IMG/VR virus record: IMGVR_UViG_3300019458_000020
Location: 124,001-188,000 of that record
Source: a virus
DNA: 64,000 bases
Direction: 5' to 3' (one strand)
A model generated the notes under the pieces. It searched no databases and was not told the origin of the DNA. It was given only the letters and a program-made list of their open reading frames with translations. Positions 1 through 8,560 of the stretch are shown one piece after another. Positions within the stretch are counted from its first letter, which is position 1; each line of letters starts with the position of its first letter. The translations under genes were made by a program, and so were the position numbers.

Positions 1-1344
1 TCTATATGCTTCGGAACCAGAATATTCAAAAATTACTCTATCTGTAGGCGCACCAACTACAGCAGTGTCTCCCCAAATACTAACGGAATATCCAAATGAA
101 TCAGTTCGAGAACTTGTATAGGATGCAGAAACTTGAGGATATACAGTGTCAAAATTTAATTGATATAGATTCAAGTCAGGATACAAAGTATATTTTAATT
201 CCCAACCAGAACCAGTTGTATATTCATAAACAAATGCTAATGATGCACTAGGTTTGAGTGAACCTATTATCATACTTCCAGTAAATGAACCTGTGGCCTT
301 ATTTAATTCAATAGAATGACCAAAGTAATCACGAGTACCTATTCCCAATACAGAACTTCCACTAATAACTTGCTGTAACGACCAACTAGCATCATTACCG
401 AATGGTCCTCCACTCTTCTTATACATGTAAACGGCGCCAAACTGATTAAGTTCGTAAATTGAGCCGATGGCTAACCACTCATCGTTTATAGATACCGAAT
501 ATCCGAATGAACCTGTTAATGTTGGATTTGGATTTTGTATTGTTACCAAATATGGATTGGTAGAAACTATTCCACTTACTCTAATATTCGGAGCAACATT
601 TGAGTCGGTATTAAGAGATGCCGTAACTATATATCCGATAGTAGTAGAATCAGAGGTTATAGTGAACACCACATTTCCACCATCACTGGTAACAGGAGTA
701 ATTTGCAATTTCTGATATGGATTGGATGATGTAATAAATCTACCTTCCAATAAAGCGAATCCAAATCCTTGTCCTCCGGGAACAAATGCGGTAATATTTG
801 CTACAGTGGCCGAAGACGTTGTTACGGAAGTTATGAATGGATTAGAAGTGACAGCAAATGGGTCAAGATTTAATTTAGCTAAATCAAATAAGCTCACTTC
901 TCCTGAACCACTAAATACAAACGATGCCGTGTCAATCAAAATTTCACTTCTAAAGTATCTATTTCCTACTGCTAACAAATTTCTATTTAAATCAATTGCA
1001 TGACCATAATCATCTTCTGATGCAGTGAAATATGTTCCGGGGTCGATAATAATATCTAAATCGGATGTAAGAGGAACCGTTCCGGTTAATTCGGTATGAA
1101 GAATTTGGTCGGTTTCCGTGGTCAACCAAACAAATTCTGCAGCAGAAATAGGTCTATAAATCGTTGTTTTTAAATCGTGACTATCTCTATTAAGATTATA
1201 TCTAAAAACTTCCAAAGAGCCTGTTTGAGATAAACTTGCTGAGGCTGCTAACCATCGAACGGTTGCCGGATTTCCTACCACAGCCCATCGGTCGTAACAT
1301 GTAACGGTCGAACCGTATCCTTCATTATGTATGTTCGATATCAT
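1..1344 (-). CDS. FG-GAP repeat (beta-propeller) virion protein, 3' end outside window
   Basis: An open frame starts at an ATG at 1344 and runs off the window at position 1, giving at least 448 residues. It repeats blocks of the form (F/Y)G-x-(S/A)-(V/I)-x(4-6)-(W/L)-x-A-(V/I)-G-(N/S/A), for example FGYSVSINDEWLAIGS, FGYSVSIWGDTAVVGAP and YGHAIDLNRNLLAVGN. This is the FG-GAP signature of integrin-alpha-like beta-propellers. It is the last visible gene of the minus-strand virion block, so a fibre or adhesin role in host recognition is inferred. No clear Shine-Dalgarno sequence precedes the ATG. The C-terminus is missing. Confidence 0.8.
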   Translation of the reverse strand, partial: MISNIHNEGYGSTVTCYDRWAVVGNPATVRWLAASASLSQTGSLEVFRYNLNRDSHDLKTTIYRPISAAEFVWLTTETDQILHTELTGTVPLTSDLDIIIDPGTYFTASEDDYGHAIDLNRNLLAVGNRYFRSEILIDTASFVFSGSGEVSLFDLAKLNLDPFAVTSNPFITSVTTSSATVANITAFVPGGQGFGFALLEGRFITSSNPYQKLQITPVTSDGGNVVFTITSDSTTIGYIVTASLNTDSNVAPNIRVSGIVSTNPYLVTIQNPNPTLTGSFGYSVSINDEWLAIGSIYELNQFGAVYMYKKSGGPFGNDASWSLQQVISGSSVLGIGTRDYFGHSIELNKATGSFTGSMIIGSLKPSASLAFVYEYTTGSGWELKYTLYPDLNLYQLNFDTVYPQVSASYTSSRTDSFGYSVSIWGDTAVVGAPTDRVIFEYSGSEAYR

Positions 1345-1402
1345 TCTATAAAATAAGTAGTATTTTTATTGGTTTGTTGGTTGTTATAATTGATATTCGT
1401 GG

Positions 1403-2797
1403 TTAATTTTCGTCTTCCCATAACACAGTCCAGCCACGGCCTTGAAGAGTTGCAATATTGGCTAAATCTTGTGCTGTCTCATTTTGGTCAAATGGTGTCA
1501 ATTGACCACGTACTACCACCAATCCGTTATTTACTCCATTATCTACCAATTGTTGTAAAATATCTCCTACATCCGTTGGACTAAAATTGTCAAATTCAAT
1601 ACTTATTTCATTAATTAATGGAGGTAATAATAGTGGACCGGTCAATCCACTGTTATTATTTAATGATAATACTAATAAATTAGTTAAGGTATGAACATCT
1701 GTAATAGAAGTAATTCCTTGGGATACTAGACTTACTGATGTCACACTTTCTGAATCAGTAGCATTTGCATAAAAATAATCCAAATCTCCAGAAAAGGGCC
1801 CAGCCACACCTTCAAACCACGTTATTATACCAGAGTCCGGTTCATAAGCAAAAGTAAAATTGCCTGGTTCGCTCGGAGTAAAATCAATAGATTGACTTGC
1901 ATAAGCAGAAATACCAAAAGTATTAAATGCATATACACGATAAAAATTGATAGTTTGTTCCGGCGTTGTATCAATATAAGTTCCAGTAGAACCACTGGGT
2001 CGAAGAGATAATAATTGATAATTTGTTTGATCTCCGATGCTTCGTTGAACGCCAAAGCCTTCTAATCTAATTCCTGGGCCTGAAGGCATATATGACCAAG
2101 ATAAGATGGCACTACCAGAAGAAACACTCAAACTGATTGGGGCATCTGGAACAGAAAAGTTAAAATAATTTGCACAAGTATTTATACTGCCAGAAACAAA
2201 TTCGTTAGTGAAATCCCCAACTTCCTGTTGTTTAGAAAACAAATCACTACCTGCAAAAAGATTATTATGTCCATCGTCAAATATGGCATAAGAATTATCC
2301 AAAGAATTATCCACTAATTCTACTGTTGTTTCTTGTAATTTTTCTCCAAATACTCTAGTCGGAATATGAAATACTTTTATTTTATCTGCCAAAAATTTAC
2401 TGGTCATAGATTTAGGAAAATCTATATTTTCTAATCCATAAATTTTTGTTGGGTCAGAATAATGATTATAAAACATTAATTTTGTTTGACTGTAAATTAC
2501 CCTTTTAAATGTTCCATCGGGATTCATAGGTTCTAAATCAGGATAGAAAATTCCTTTTCTATCTAAACCTTCTTGAATAACTGCTCGATCATTCGTTTGT
2601 TGTTCGAGAGCAATTAAGCAATCAGTATTTATTATTGGCAATCCACTACCATCTCCATAATCTGCATATTCTAATATAACTCCTTCATCCGCCTCAGTTA
2701 AGAGTAAATCATCGTTTTCTACGTTAGATAACGTTCTATCTTTGAACGTCAAAAACGGAGAAACGTATGTATTACTTTTCTTTAGCGATTTTAACAT
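1403..2797 (-). CDS. Tail/adhesin protein with fibronectin III and leucine-rich repeat modules
   Basis: 464 residues. The first ~225 residues are clearly paralogous to the gene at 3903-4892, sharing LTEADEG, GIFYPD, DGTFKRV, FTNEF and DGHNNLFAG. A fibronectin type III-like domain follows (about 225-320). The C-terminus has a leucine-rich-repeat segment (TNLLVLSLNNNSGLTG near residue 370) and ends in a compact segment closing with RGWTVLWED. The ATG lies 4 bases from the stop of the upstream gene, so it is probably translationally coupled. The module order suggests a virion-anchored N-domain carrying exchangeable binding domains; that role is inferred. Confidence 0.75.
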   Translation of the reverse strand: MLKSLKKSNTYVSPFLTFKDRTLSNVENDDLLLTEADEGVILEYADYGDGSGLPIINTDCLIALEQQTNDRAVIQEGLDRKGIFYPDLEPMNPDGTFKRVIYSQTKLMFYNHYSDPTKIYGLENIDFPKSMTSKFLADKIKVFHIPTRVFGEKLQETTVELVDNSLDNSYAIFDDGHNNLFAGSDLFSKQQEVGDFTNEFVSGSINTCANYFNFSVPDAPISLSVSSGSAILSWSYMPSGPGIRLEGFGVQRSIGDQTNYQLLSLRPSGSTGTYIDTTPEQTINFYRVYAFNTFGISAYASQSIDFTPSEPGNFTFAYEPDSGIITWFEGVAGPFSGDLDYFYANATDSESVTSVSLVSQGITSITDVHTLTNLLVLSLNNNSGLTGPLLLPPLINEISIEFDNFSPTDVGDILQQLVDNGVNNGLVVVRGQLTPFDQNETAQDLANIATLQGRGWTVLWEDEN

Positions 2798-2800
2798 AGT

Positions 2801-3898
2801 TTAATAAATTTTTCTAACGGCGAACGCGGCTAATTCTAGGGAAGAAGAATGTTGCCAGGAAAAATTAAATGTATCCAATTTACCATTCGATTGCTCAAAA
2901 GCAAATTGAGTCATTTGTGTTACGCCTCCTGCTCCGGATGGATTTATTATTCCTACAGAAAATCCACCTAATGTGGCTCCGGTTGGATTATCACCAACGG
3001 CATCCAATATTTGTGATTTTGCCATACTATATTCAACGCTTCCGGTATCAGACATTCTGAAAGATTGATTATAATTGACACTGGCCGAATCATTAACATA
3101 TAATACTCTAGCCATTTCAATCATTAATAATGAATAGAATCCAAGTCCCTGATTTCCAACTAAGGTTGATGCTGCCAATTTATTTCCAGCCGTCCCAGCT
3201 CCACTCCCTCTATCTGTAACAGTAGTTCCTCGTTTTGTACAAAAACGTGGAGCAGGATTAATATTGTAATTACCTGACCCACTTGGATTCGTTGCACTTC
3301 CAGAAGCAAAACTTCCAGATGACCATGTTGCAGTATTTGGTGACGCACCGTTATCACCCCATTGCCATCCGAAAAAGTTATCACAAGTTGCACTAGCAAC
3401 CATATTGGTTGTTCCTGAACAAATTCCAATTTTACCATCGACCGTCATTTGAGATGCGGTATTATTAACTCTCATCATGACACCTATGATTAATCGATTC
3501 CATGCATCACCAAAAGGCAACCGGCGGCCAAATTGGGCACCATTCGACAAAGCAAGACATTTACCAATATTTTGTCCTCTATCAAAACTTCTAGTAATAA
3601 TACTTGAGCCGGTAGAACATACTCCGACCGAAGTCCAACCGAATCCTCCATTCAAAGAAGTTATGGTTCCCATAGGATAAGATTCAAAATCATCCCACGC
3701 CCATCCCTTATTATATTTTCTAAATAATTCCGAAGCAAAACTCGCTGTAGAGGATACTAAACTAGCAGTTACGGCCACCCTACTTGCACTAGTATCCAAA
3801 AGTATCATATCAAAATTGATTATCGCAGAACCAGACCGTAAGGAATTTCCTGTTCCGTCATCGCCGGTTGAACCTGAATTTATTAGTAGAACATTCAT
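2801..3898 (-). CDS. Virion structural protein of the 'WDDFESY...GGFGW' type
   Basis: 365 residues from the ATG at 3898; an in-frame ATG at 3937 would overlap the upstream gene by 35 bases, so the later start is preferred. It contains WAWDDFESYPMG followed by NGGFGW. Related motifs occur in the protein at 43229-43627. The rest is Ser/Gly/Asn-rich and beta-strand-like, as in phage tail or fibre proteins. It lies between two paralogous fibronectin proteins. I cannot assign a specific role. Confidence 0.7.
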   Translation of the reverse strand: MNVLLINSGSTGDDGTGNSLRSGSAIINFDMILLDTSASRVAVTASLVSSTASFASELFRKYNKGWAWDDFESYPMGTITSLNGGFGWTSVGVCSTGSSIITRSFDRGQNIGKCLALSNGAQFGRRLPFGDAWNRLIIGVMMRVNNTASQMTVDGKIGICSGTTNMVASATCDNFFGWQWGDNGASPNTATWSSGSFASGSATNPSGSGNYNINPAPRFCTKRGTTVTDRGSGAGTAGNKLAASTLVGNQGLGFYSLLMIEMARVLYVNDSASVNYNQSFRMSDTGSVEYSMAKSQILDAVGDNPTGATLGGFSVGIINPSGAGGVTQMTQFAFEQSNGKLDTFNFSWQHSSSLELAAFAVRKIY

Positions 3899-3902
3899 AA
3901 TT

Positions 3903-4892
3903 TTATATATTGTCGAAAGTGAAAACGGTGCTATCAAACGTTATAATGGTACTATCAAACGTAGGATTTTGAGTTATTATAATACTAGCAGTATTACTAT
4001 ATGAAGATGTGCCGAATGTATTGAAAGCAGCAACTCTATACCAATAGGTACTGCCTGTTACTACAGACGTGTCGTGAGAACCGGTAATGTTTGTACCAAC
4101 AATAATATGTGGTATATATGTTGAACCAGAATCCACAGACCGTTCTATTACGAAACCATCTTCATTAATTGATGTATCTACCCAAGTTATTAATACATCA
4201 CTAATACTAACTTGAAATAGACTTAAACTTATTGGGGCAGAAGGAACAGAAAAATCAAAATAATTTGAACAGTTATTAATGCTTCCTGTAGCAAATTCGT
4301 TTGTAAACTCTCCTATTTCCTGAACCCTAGAAAAAATATTTGTTCCCGCAAAAAGATTATTGTGACCATCATCAACAATATCGTAATTGTTATCTATTGA
4401 GTTGTCAGTAATATGAACCGAATTTTCAAGAATCTTTTCTCCCAACACACGAGGAACCACATCAAAAATTCTCATTTTATCTGTGATGAATTTTATTGTC
4501 TTAGAATTAGGAAAATCGATATTTTCCATTCCCCATAATTGGGCGGGATTTTTATAATTATTATAGAATAGAGTCTTGATTTGAGAATAGACGACTCTTT
4601 TAAATGTCCCATCTTGATTTACTGGTTCATCATCAGGATAGAATATTCCGGTTCGTTTCTGACCCTCTCGAAATTTTAATTTATCATCCTCTTGTTGTTC
4701 AAGAGCAATCAAACATTCGGTATTCAGTTCTGGTAATCCACTTCCATTACCATAATCTACATACTCCATTAAAATGCCTTCATCGGCTTCGGTCAAAACC
4801 AAGTCATCATTAATAACATTCGACAACTGCCAATCTTTGGTAGTTGTGAACGGTACAGTATTTATCTGATACTTTTTAAGTGACTTAATCAT
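3903..4892 (-). CDS. Tail/adhesin protein with fibronectin III domain, paralogue of 1403-2797
   Basis: 329 residues. The N-terminal ~225 residues parallel those of the 464-residue protein at 1403-2797; a fibronectin-like domain with WVDTSINEDGF and SVDSGSTY follows. It then ends with a short duplicated tail (FDSTIITFDSTVFTFDN) in place of the leucine-rich repeats. The start is preceded by TATTTATT with 7 bases between the box and ATG. The pair looks like a duplication in which the C-terminal binding module diverged. Confidence 0.75.
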   Translation of the reverse strand: MIKSLKKYQINTVPFTTTKDWQLSNVINDDLVLTEADEGILMEYVDYGNGSGLPELNTECLIALEQQEDDKLKFREGQKRTGIFYPDDEPVNQDGTFKRVVYSQIKTLFYNNYKNPAQLWGMENIDFPNSKTIKFITDKMRIFDVVPRVLGEKILENSVHITDNSIDNNYDIVDDGHNNLFAGTNIFSRVQEIGEFTNEFATGSINNCSNYFDFSVPSAPISLSLFQVSISDVLITWVDTSINEDGFVIERSVDSGSTYIPHIIVGTNITGSHDTSVVTGSTYWYRVAAFNTFGTSSYSNTASIIITQNPTFDSTIITFDSTVFTFDNI

Positions 4893-4907
4893 CTTATAGA
4901 ATAAATA

Positions 4908-5721
4908 TTACTCTGTTAGGGTATTTAAAATAATCATTGGGTCTTTCTTTATATCCGATTCCCACAATCGTATAACTTTATAACCTTTCTTTTTTGCTAT
5001 ATCTTCTTTTAATTTGTCATTATCTTTTATTTCATTTACATATTTATAATAATGTTTTTTCTTTGGATTACCGTGCCAATAATCTCCATCAACTTCAATA
5101 ATAATTGGTTTGTTTTTGATTTTAAAATCATAAGATTTACAAACGCCGGTGTCATTTATAAAAAACTGAAAAAACATATTCTATTCCAGCAGAATCTAAA
5201 GCGTTTGCTACTATTTTTTCTAATTTATTCATTTTACGATGAGAAAATATTTTCTGTATTGTTTCTAGTGTATGAGTTTTTCCGTACATTGGGTTTTTAT
5301 TACCCAACAAAGACCCATTTTTCTTTTTTGTTAGTATTGCCTTATCTTTTACTTCTTTTTTATGCATAGGATTATTTTTTCCTTGAATAGATGGAACCTC
5401 TCTACCAAGATTAGAAATAGATATTTTTTGTTTTGTTTCTTCAGAAAGGGTTGTTCCATATCTGATAGAATTTTCTCCCGTCCACGTTTTTCTTAATTCC
5501 GTCAAACACTTTGTAGAACAAGTAGGTTGTTTATGTGACTTGGAATAAGACCTACAAATATTTTCACACATTACACATTTTACCCAATTAAACTGTTCAA
5601 ATTCTTTTAGATTTTCCTTTACATAATCTAAAAAATTAATAGAATGATGTGATTTTAAATGAATCGAAATAACTTTTGGATGAATAGGGAAGTGACAATA
5701 TTTACAAATGAGATGATTCAT
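4908..5721 (-). pseudogene. Frameshifted VSR-fold homing endonuclease with NUMOD3 motifs
   Basis: Two overlapping minus-strand frames form one gene. The upstream frame (5152-5742; likely start MNHL at 5721, 4 bases after TATTTATT) has Cys/His pairs (CKYCHFPIH, CVMCENIC) and two NUMOD3-like repeats (GENSIRYG..., GNKNPMYGKTH). The downstream frame (4908-5177) holds the nuclease core, IIIEVDGDYWHGNP and GYKVIRLWESDI, as in Vsr-like homing endonucleases. They meet in a T-rich stretch (6 T, CAG, 6 T; 5160-5174), where removing one T restores one frame. It is either inactivated or joined by ribosomal slippage. The N-terminal part begins before 5721 if MDSYLLD at 5742 is used. Confidence 0.75.
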
Positions 5722-5781
5722 ATCTAATAAATATGAATCCACTATCTGAACAAAATTCCTAAATCACCTATAATTAGTGTA

Positions 5782-6942
5782 TTAAAAGTCTATCCTGACC
5801 TTAATTAGAAGTTCATTAGAAAAATCTTTCAAAGCTGGACGACTCAACTTAGCCACAGCCACCAATTCGTTGTTTTCGTTGTAAAGACCTATGGATGTTA
5901 TATATGTTCTTGGATCTGATATAAAATCCTCATTTCTTATTGTTCCCTTAGCATGAATATTATCTTCGGTTCCATCGAACACATAAGTTGGGTTATTTGA
6001 ATAATTGAAATCTCGGTTCTTGACACGAACGAAATAGTGCCGAGCAGGAACAAATTCCGTTTTTCTGACTTTGAAAAGTTGGCCGGAATTATTTAATGAC
6101 CAGAAAAATGCCTCATGGTTGGCCGTCGTTTGAATGGTTTGGTTAGCAACTTGAATTGCAGCGATGCTTCCTGTATTGTAATTAGCAAAACATACACTCA
6201 CACCACCATTAGAACCACTGATGTTATTTAATCCTACCAATTGATTAATCTTTGCAGCATTAAAGACAACTACGCCATCGGCTGGATAAAACAATCCTAT
6301 ACCTTGATATGAAGGTAAAACATCTGTTGGGTCATTAATAGAACCAGTAATCAGATTATATACCGCAGATTGTTGAGTAAGGAATGGAGAATCGTCTCGG
6401 AAAGTAAAATTGCCGTTAGAACCTGTAAGAGATATTTCAAGAATACCTTCATCAACTCTATCCTTCATCTTGTAAGATGAAAAGGATATTACAAAAATGT
6501 CATCGGCATTTACCGTTTCACTTGAACTTCCGGTTTTAAAGCTAAATTTACCATCTGTATCTGCTGTTCCTAACAAAAGATTTTTGTATTGAGTATAGAT
6601 AGTTTTCGTAGGAAATACCTTGATACTACCCGTATCCAAATTGAATGAACCACTTCCTAAATTCCCATAAAAATGACCATAAGAAATAGAAAAATATGGA
6701 TCATTGTTTGCTTTATAGGTGGTATCAGGAAAAACATCTACATAAAACATTGTTCTACGAACATCATAAATAGATGAACCGAACGAAGGTGATGGAGTAA
6801 CAGATGATTGCGTCAGAGAAAAGAAATTATCGACAAGGCTGCTGGCACTCCAGTTGGTGAACCCACCTGGCCAAAACCCACTAGCAACTCTGTTCGTCTT
6901 GCCAGCAACAATATCTGTCGTTTCAAATGCTTTGAATATCAT
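5782..6942 (-). CDS. Virion structural protein, probable tail/baseplate component
   Basis: 386 residues with alternating Gly/Ser/Thr-rich beta segments and the motif TEDNIHAKGTI near the C-terminus, followed by GLYNENNELVAVAKLSRP. The latter reads like a phage structural beta-sandwich with a conserved end. It starts 10 bases after the stop of the gene at 6953-7597 and probably shares its transcript. Its place downstream of the baseplate block supports a tail role. Not recognised further. Confidence 0.65.
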   Translation of the reverse strand: MIFKAFETTDIVAGKTNRVASGFWPGGFTNWSASSLVDNFFSLTQSSVTPSPSFGSSIYDVRRTMFYVDVFPDTTYKANNDPYFSISYGHFYGNLGSGSFNLDTGSIKVFPTKTIYTQYKNLLLGTADTDGKFSFKTGSSSETVNADDIFVISFSSYKMKDRVDEGILEISLTGSNGNFTFRDDSPFLTQQSAVYNLITGSINDPTDVLPSYQGIGLFYPADGVVVFNAAKINQLVGLNNISGSNGGVSVCFANYNTGSIAAIQVANQTIQTTANHEAFFWSLNNSGQLFKVRKTEFVPARHYFVRVKNRDFNYSNNPTYVFDGTEDNIHAKGTIRNEDFISDPRTYITSIGLYNENNELVAVAKLSRPALKDFSNELLIKVRIDF

Positions 6943-6952
6943 AAACTATACC

Positions 6953-7597
6953 TTATACCGTATTTGTAGGAACCACGACCGTCACTTCAATGCTGATGCT
7001 TCCTCCGCTTTCATTTCCAATAATAGTGAGTGTGGTGCTGGTCGTTTTTCCTAAGCTGCTGTTTGGTAAAAATCTAAATTTTCTACCTACCACTACTTGA
7101 GCGCTAGTCGTATTAATATCTCCTGCGAAAGTAGGAATCGTACTAGAAACCGAGTTAATAGAATTGGATTCTTCGACAACCAATACACCGACATTTTTAT
7201 TTCCAAGAATTGCCGTATAACCCAAACTAAGGTTATATGCTGGATTGGTACTAGGAGAAATAATAATGTCTCCCGTGAAGTCTCTGGAAACAGAAATTTT
7301 ATCTTGAGCGATAGAAATAACCGGAATAGATGTTACACCTTGATTCAATGTAACCAGTTTGTATTTCATGACCTGCGTTTCGTCCGAAACGGGTTCGAAA
7401 ACCGGAGTATTTCTGATAGCAATGTCATAAAATGCGCTACCGTTAGGATGATTTGGTTGGTAAAGAGTGTAATCAATTTCATCGTCAGCCAATGCAAACG
7501 ACGTGATGTTCAAATTTCCATTTTTTGCCAGCAATTCACGTCCTTTTTTGGTAAGAATTGCATCTACAGTGATGGTCTGGTTATCGATATAGCTCAT
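6953..7597 (-). CDS. Virion structural protein (DAILTKKGRELLAKNG family)
   Basis: 214 residues. The N-terminus DAILTKKGRELLAKNG followed by FALADDEIDY is a pattern I know from T4-like environmental phages, annotated there only as structural. The middle contains QVMKYKLVTL. A good ribosome-binding sequence (GGGAGTG) lies about 8 bases upstream of the ATG, one of the few in this block. The homing endonuclease at 7599-8375 ends just upstream, so it has inserted between this gene and the 1550-residue tail gene. Confidence 0.7.
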   Translation of the reverse strand: MSYIDNQTITVDAILTKKGRELLAKNGNLNITSFALADDEIDYTLYQPNHPNGSAFYDIAIRNTPVFEPVSDETQVMKYKLVTLNQGVTSIPVISIAQDKISVSRDFTGDIIISPSTNPAYNLSLGYTAILGNKNVGVLVVEESNSINSVSSTIPTFAGDINTTSAQVVVGRKFRFLPNSSLGKTTSTTLTIIGNESGGSISIEVTVVVPTNTV

Positions 7598-7598
7598 G

Positions 7599-8375
7599 TT
7601 ATTTCACTCCCATTTTTATTAGTAATCGGGCCATAGATGGTGGTGTCACGCCATACTTAAATGCCAATTTTCTCTGATTCATACTACCAGATAAATATAA
7701 TGATTTTATATTTTCGTATTCACTCTTTGGTACTTTGCCTTTTTTATATCGTCCCTCAAGAATGGCATTTCTGACTCCTATACGTATTTTTTGTAGTTCC
7801 GATTCATCAAATTTTTTGGGGTTTAAGAGTTTGCCCTTAGAAATGTTTTGTCCATGTTCCTTTGGATAAATTCTACCATCGTTCATTTTTTGTGCTTTTA
7901 CTATGCCAGTATAGACGAATTTGGGTCTATTTTTAAACTTTTTAATGGTTTCGGATGTATGTCTTCGACCCTTCCTATCAACGGACATTTGTATTTTCTG
8001 TTCTTCGGTCCAACGTGGAACGCCTTTTTGTGTATCAGAAATTTTCCGTTTAACTTCTTCGGACCTCTTTTCTCCTGGACTAACAGGACAAGTCGCCGAG
8101 GAACGAATGTTGTAACACTCTTCTTTTCCAACCCACATATCCAATTCTTTTTGTTCTTCGATTAAAAGTTTCGTCTCTTCACATAGTCTATAAATTTGAA
8201 ACATGAAATTTTGTTCACCATAAAGATTCCACGCATTCTGTAAATGTGGGTTGACGTGTTGGTTTCTATTCAAATCAAAAACATGGGCATACCATCTACG
8301 AGAAAAGTCATTGGTAGAACCAATATAGAATTTTCCATTCAGTTTGTTAATTATTTTATATAAGCCCTGGTTCAT
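7599..8375 (-). CDS. GIY-YIG homing endonuclease
   Basis: 258 residues. The N-terminus LYKIINKLNGKFYIGSTND is a GIY-YIG catalytic start; Arg and Glu residues follow in the expected region (RRWYAHVFDL, ETKLLIEEQKELDMWVG). NUMOD3-type repeats come next (GEKRSEEVKRKISDTQKG; RKGRRHTSETIKKFKNRP), and a C-terminal helix-turn-helix ends the protein (MNQRKLAFKYGVTPPSMARL). It is freestanding between structural genes, typical of segment-type homing endonucleases that target a neighbouring gene. Frame and catalytic motifs look intact. Confidence 0.88.
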   Translation of the reverse strand: MNQGLYKIINKLNGKFYIGSTNDFSRRWYAHVFDLNRNQHVNPHLQNAWNLYGEQNFMFQIYRLCEETKLLIEEQKELDMWVGKEECYNIRSSATCPVSPGEKRSEEVKRKISDTQKGVPRWTEEQKIQMSVDRKGRRHTSETIKKFKNRPKFVYTGIVKAQKMNDGRIYPKEHGQNISKGKLLNPKKFDESELQKIRIGVRNAILEGRYKKGKVPKSEYENIKSLYLSGSMNQRKLAFKYGVTPPSMARLLIKMGVK

Positions 8376-8440
8376 TGTTAAGTATAAAATTTTTTCTTTC
8401 GAGTGTGAGTATAGTCTTCATATTCTCTTTTAATCTTAAC

Positions 8441-8560
8441 TTATAAATTCCCGTTCGTGTTTGTGTGATTGTCATAATCATAAATTTCTCCCATACAAAA
8501 TGCTGATTTACCGATATGTTCTCCAATTAATATTGTAACTGTTAAATCAGTGGGATTCAT
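8441..8560 (-). CDS. Small protein, 39 residues, coupled to the large tail gene
   Basis: A 39-residue frame (MNPTDLTVTILIGEHIGK...) whose ATG overlaps the stop of the 1550-residue gene in a TAATG arrangement, so it is positioned for coupled translation. It is followed by about 65 non-coding bases and then the GIY-YIG gene. It could be a real small tail protein or the remnant of one displaced by the homing endonuclease insertion. No homologue recognised. Confidence 0.4.
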   Translation of the reverse strand: MNPTDLTVTILIGEHIGKSAFCMGEIYDYDNHTNTNGNL

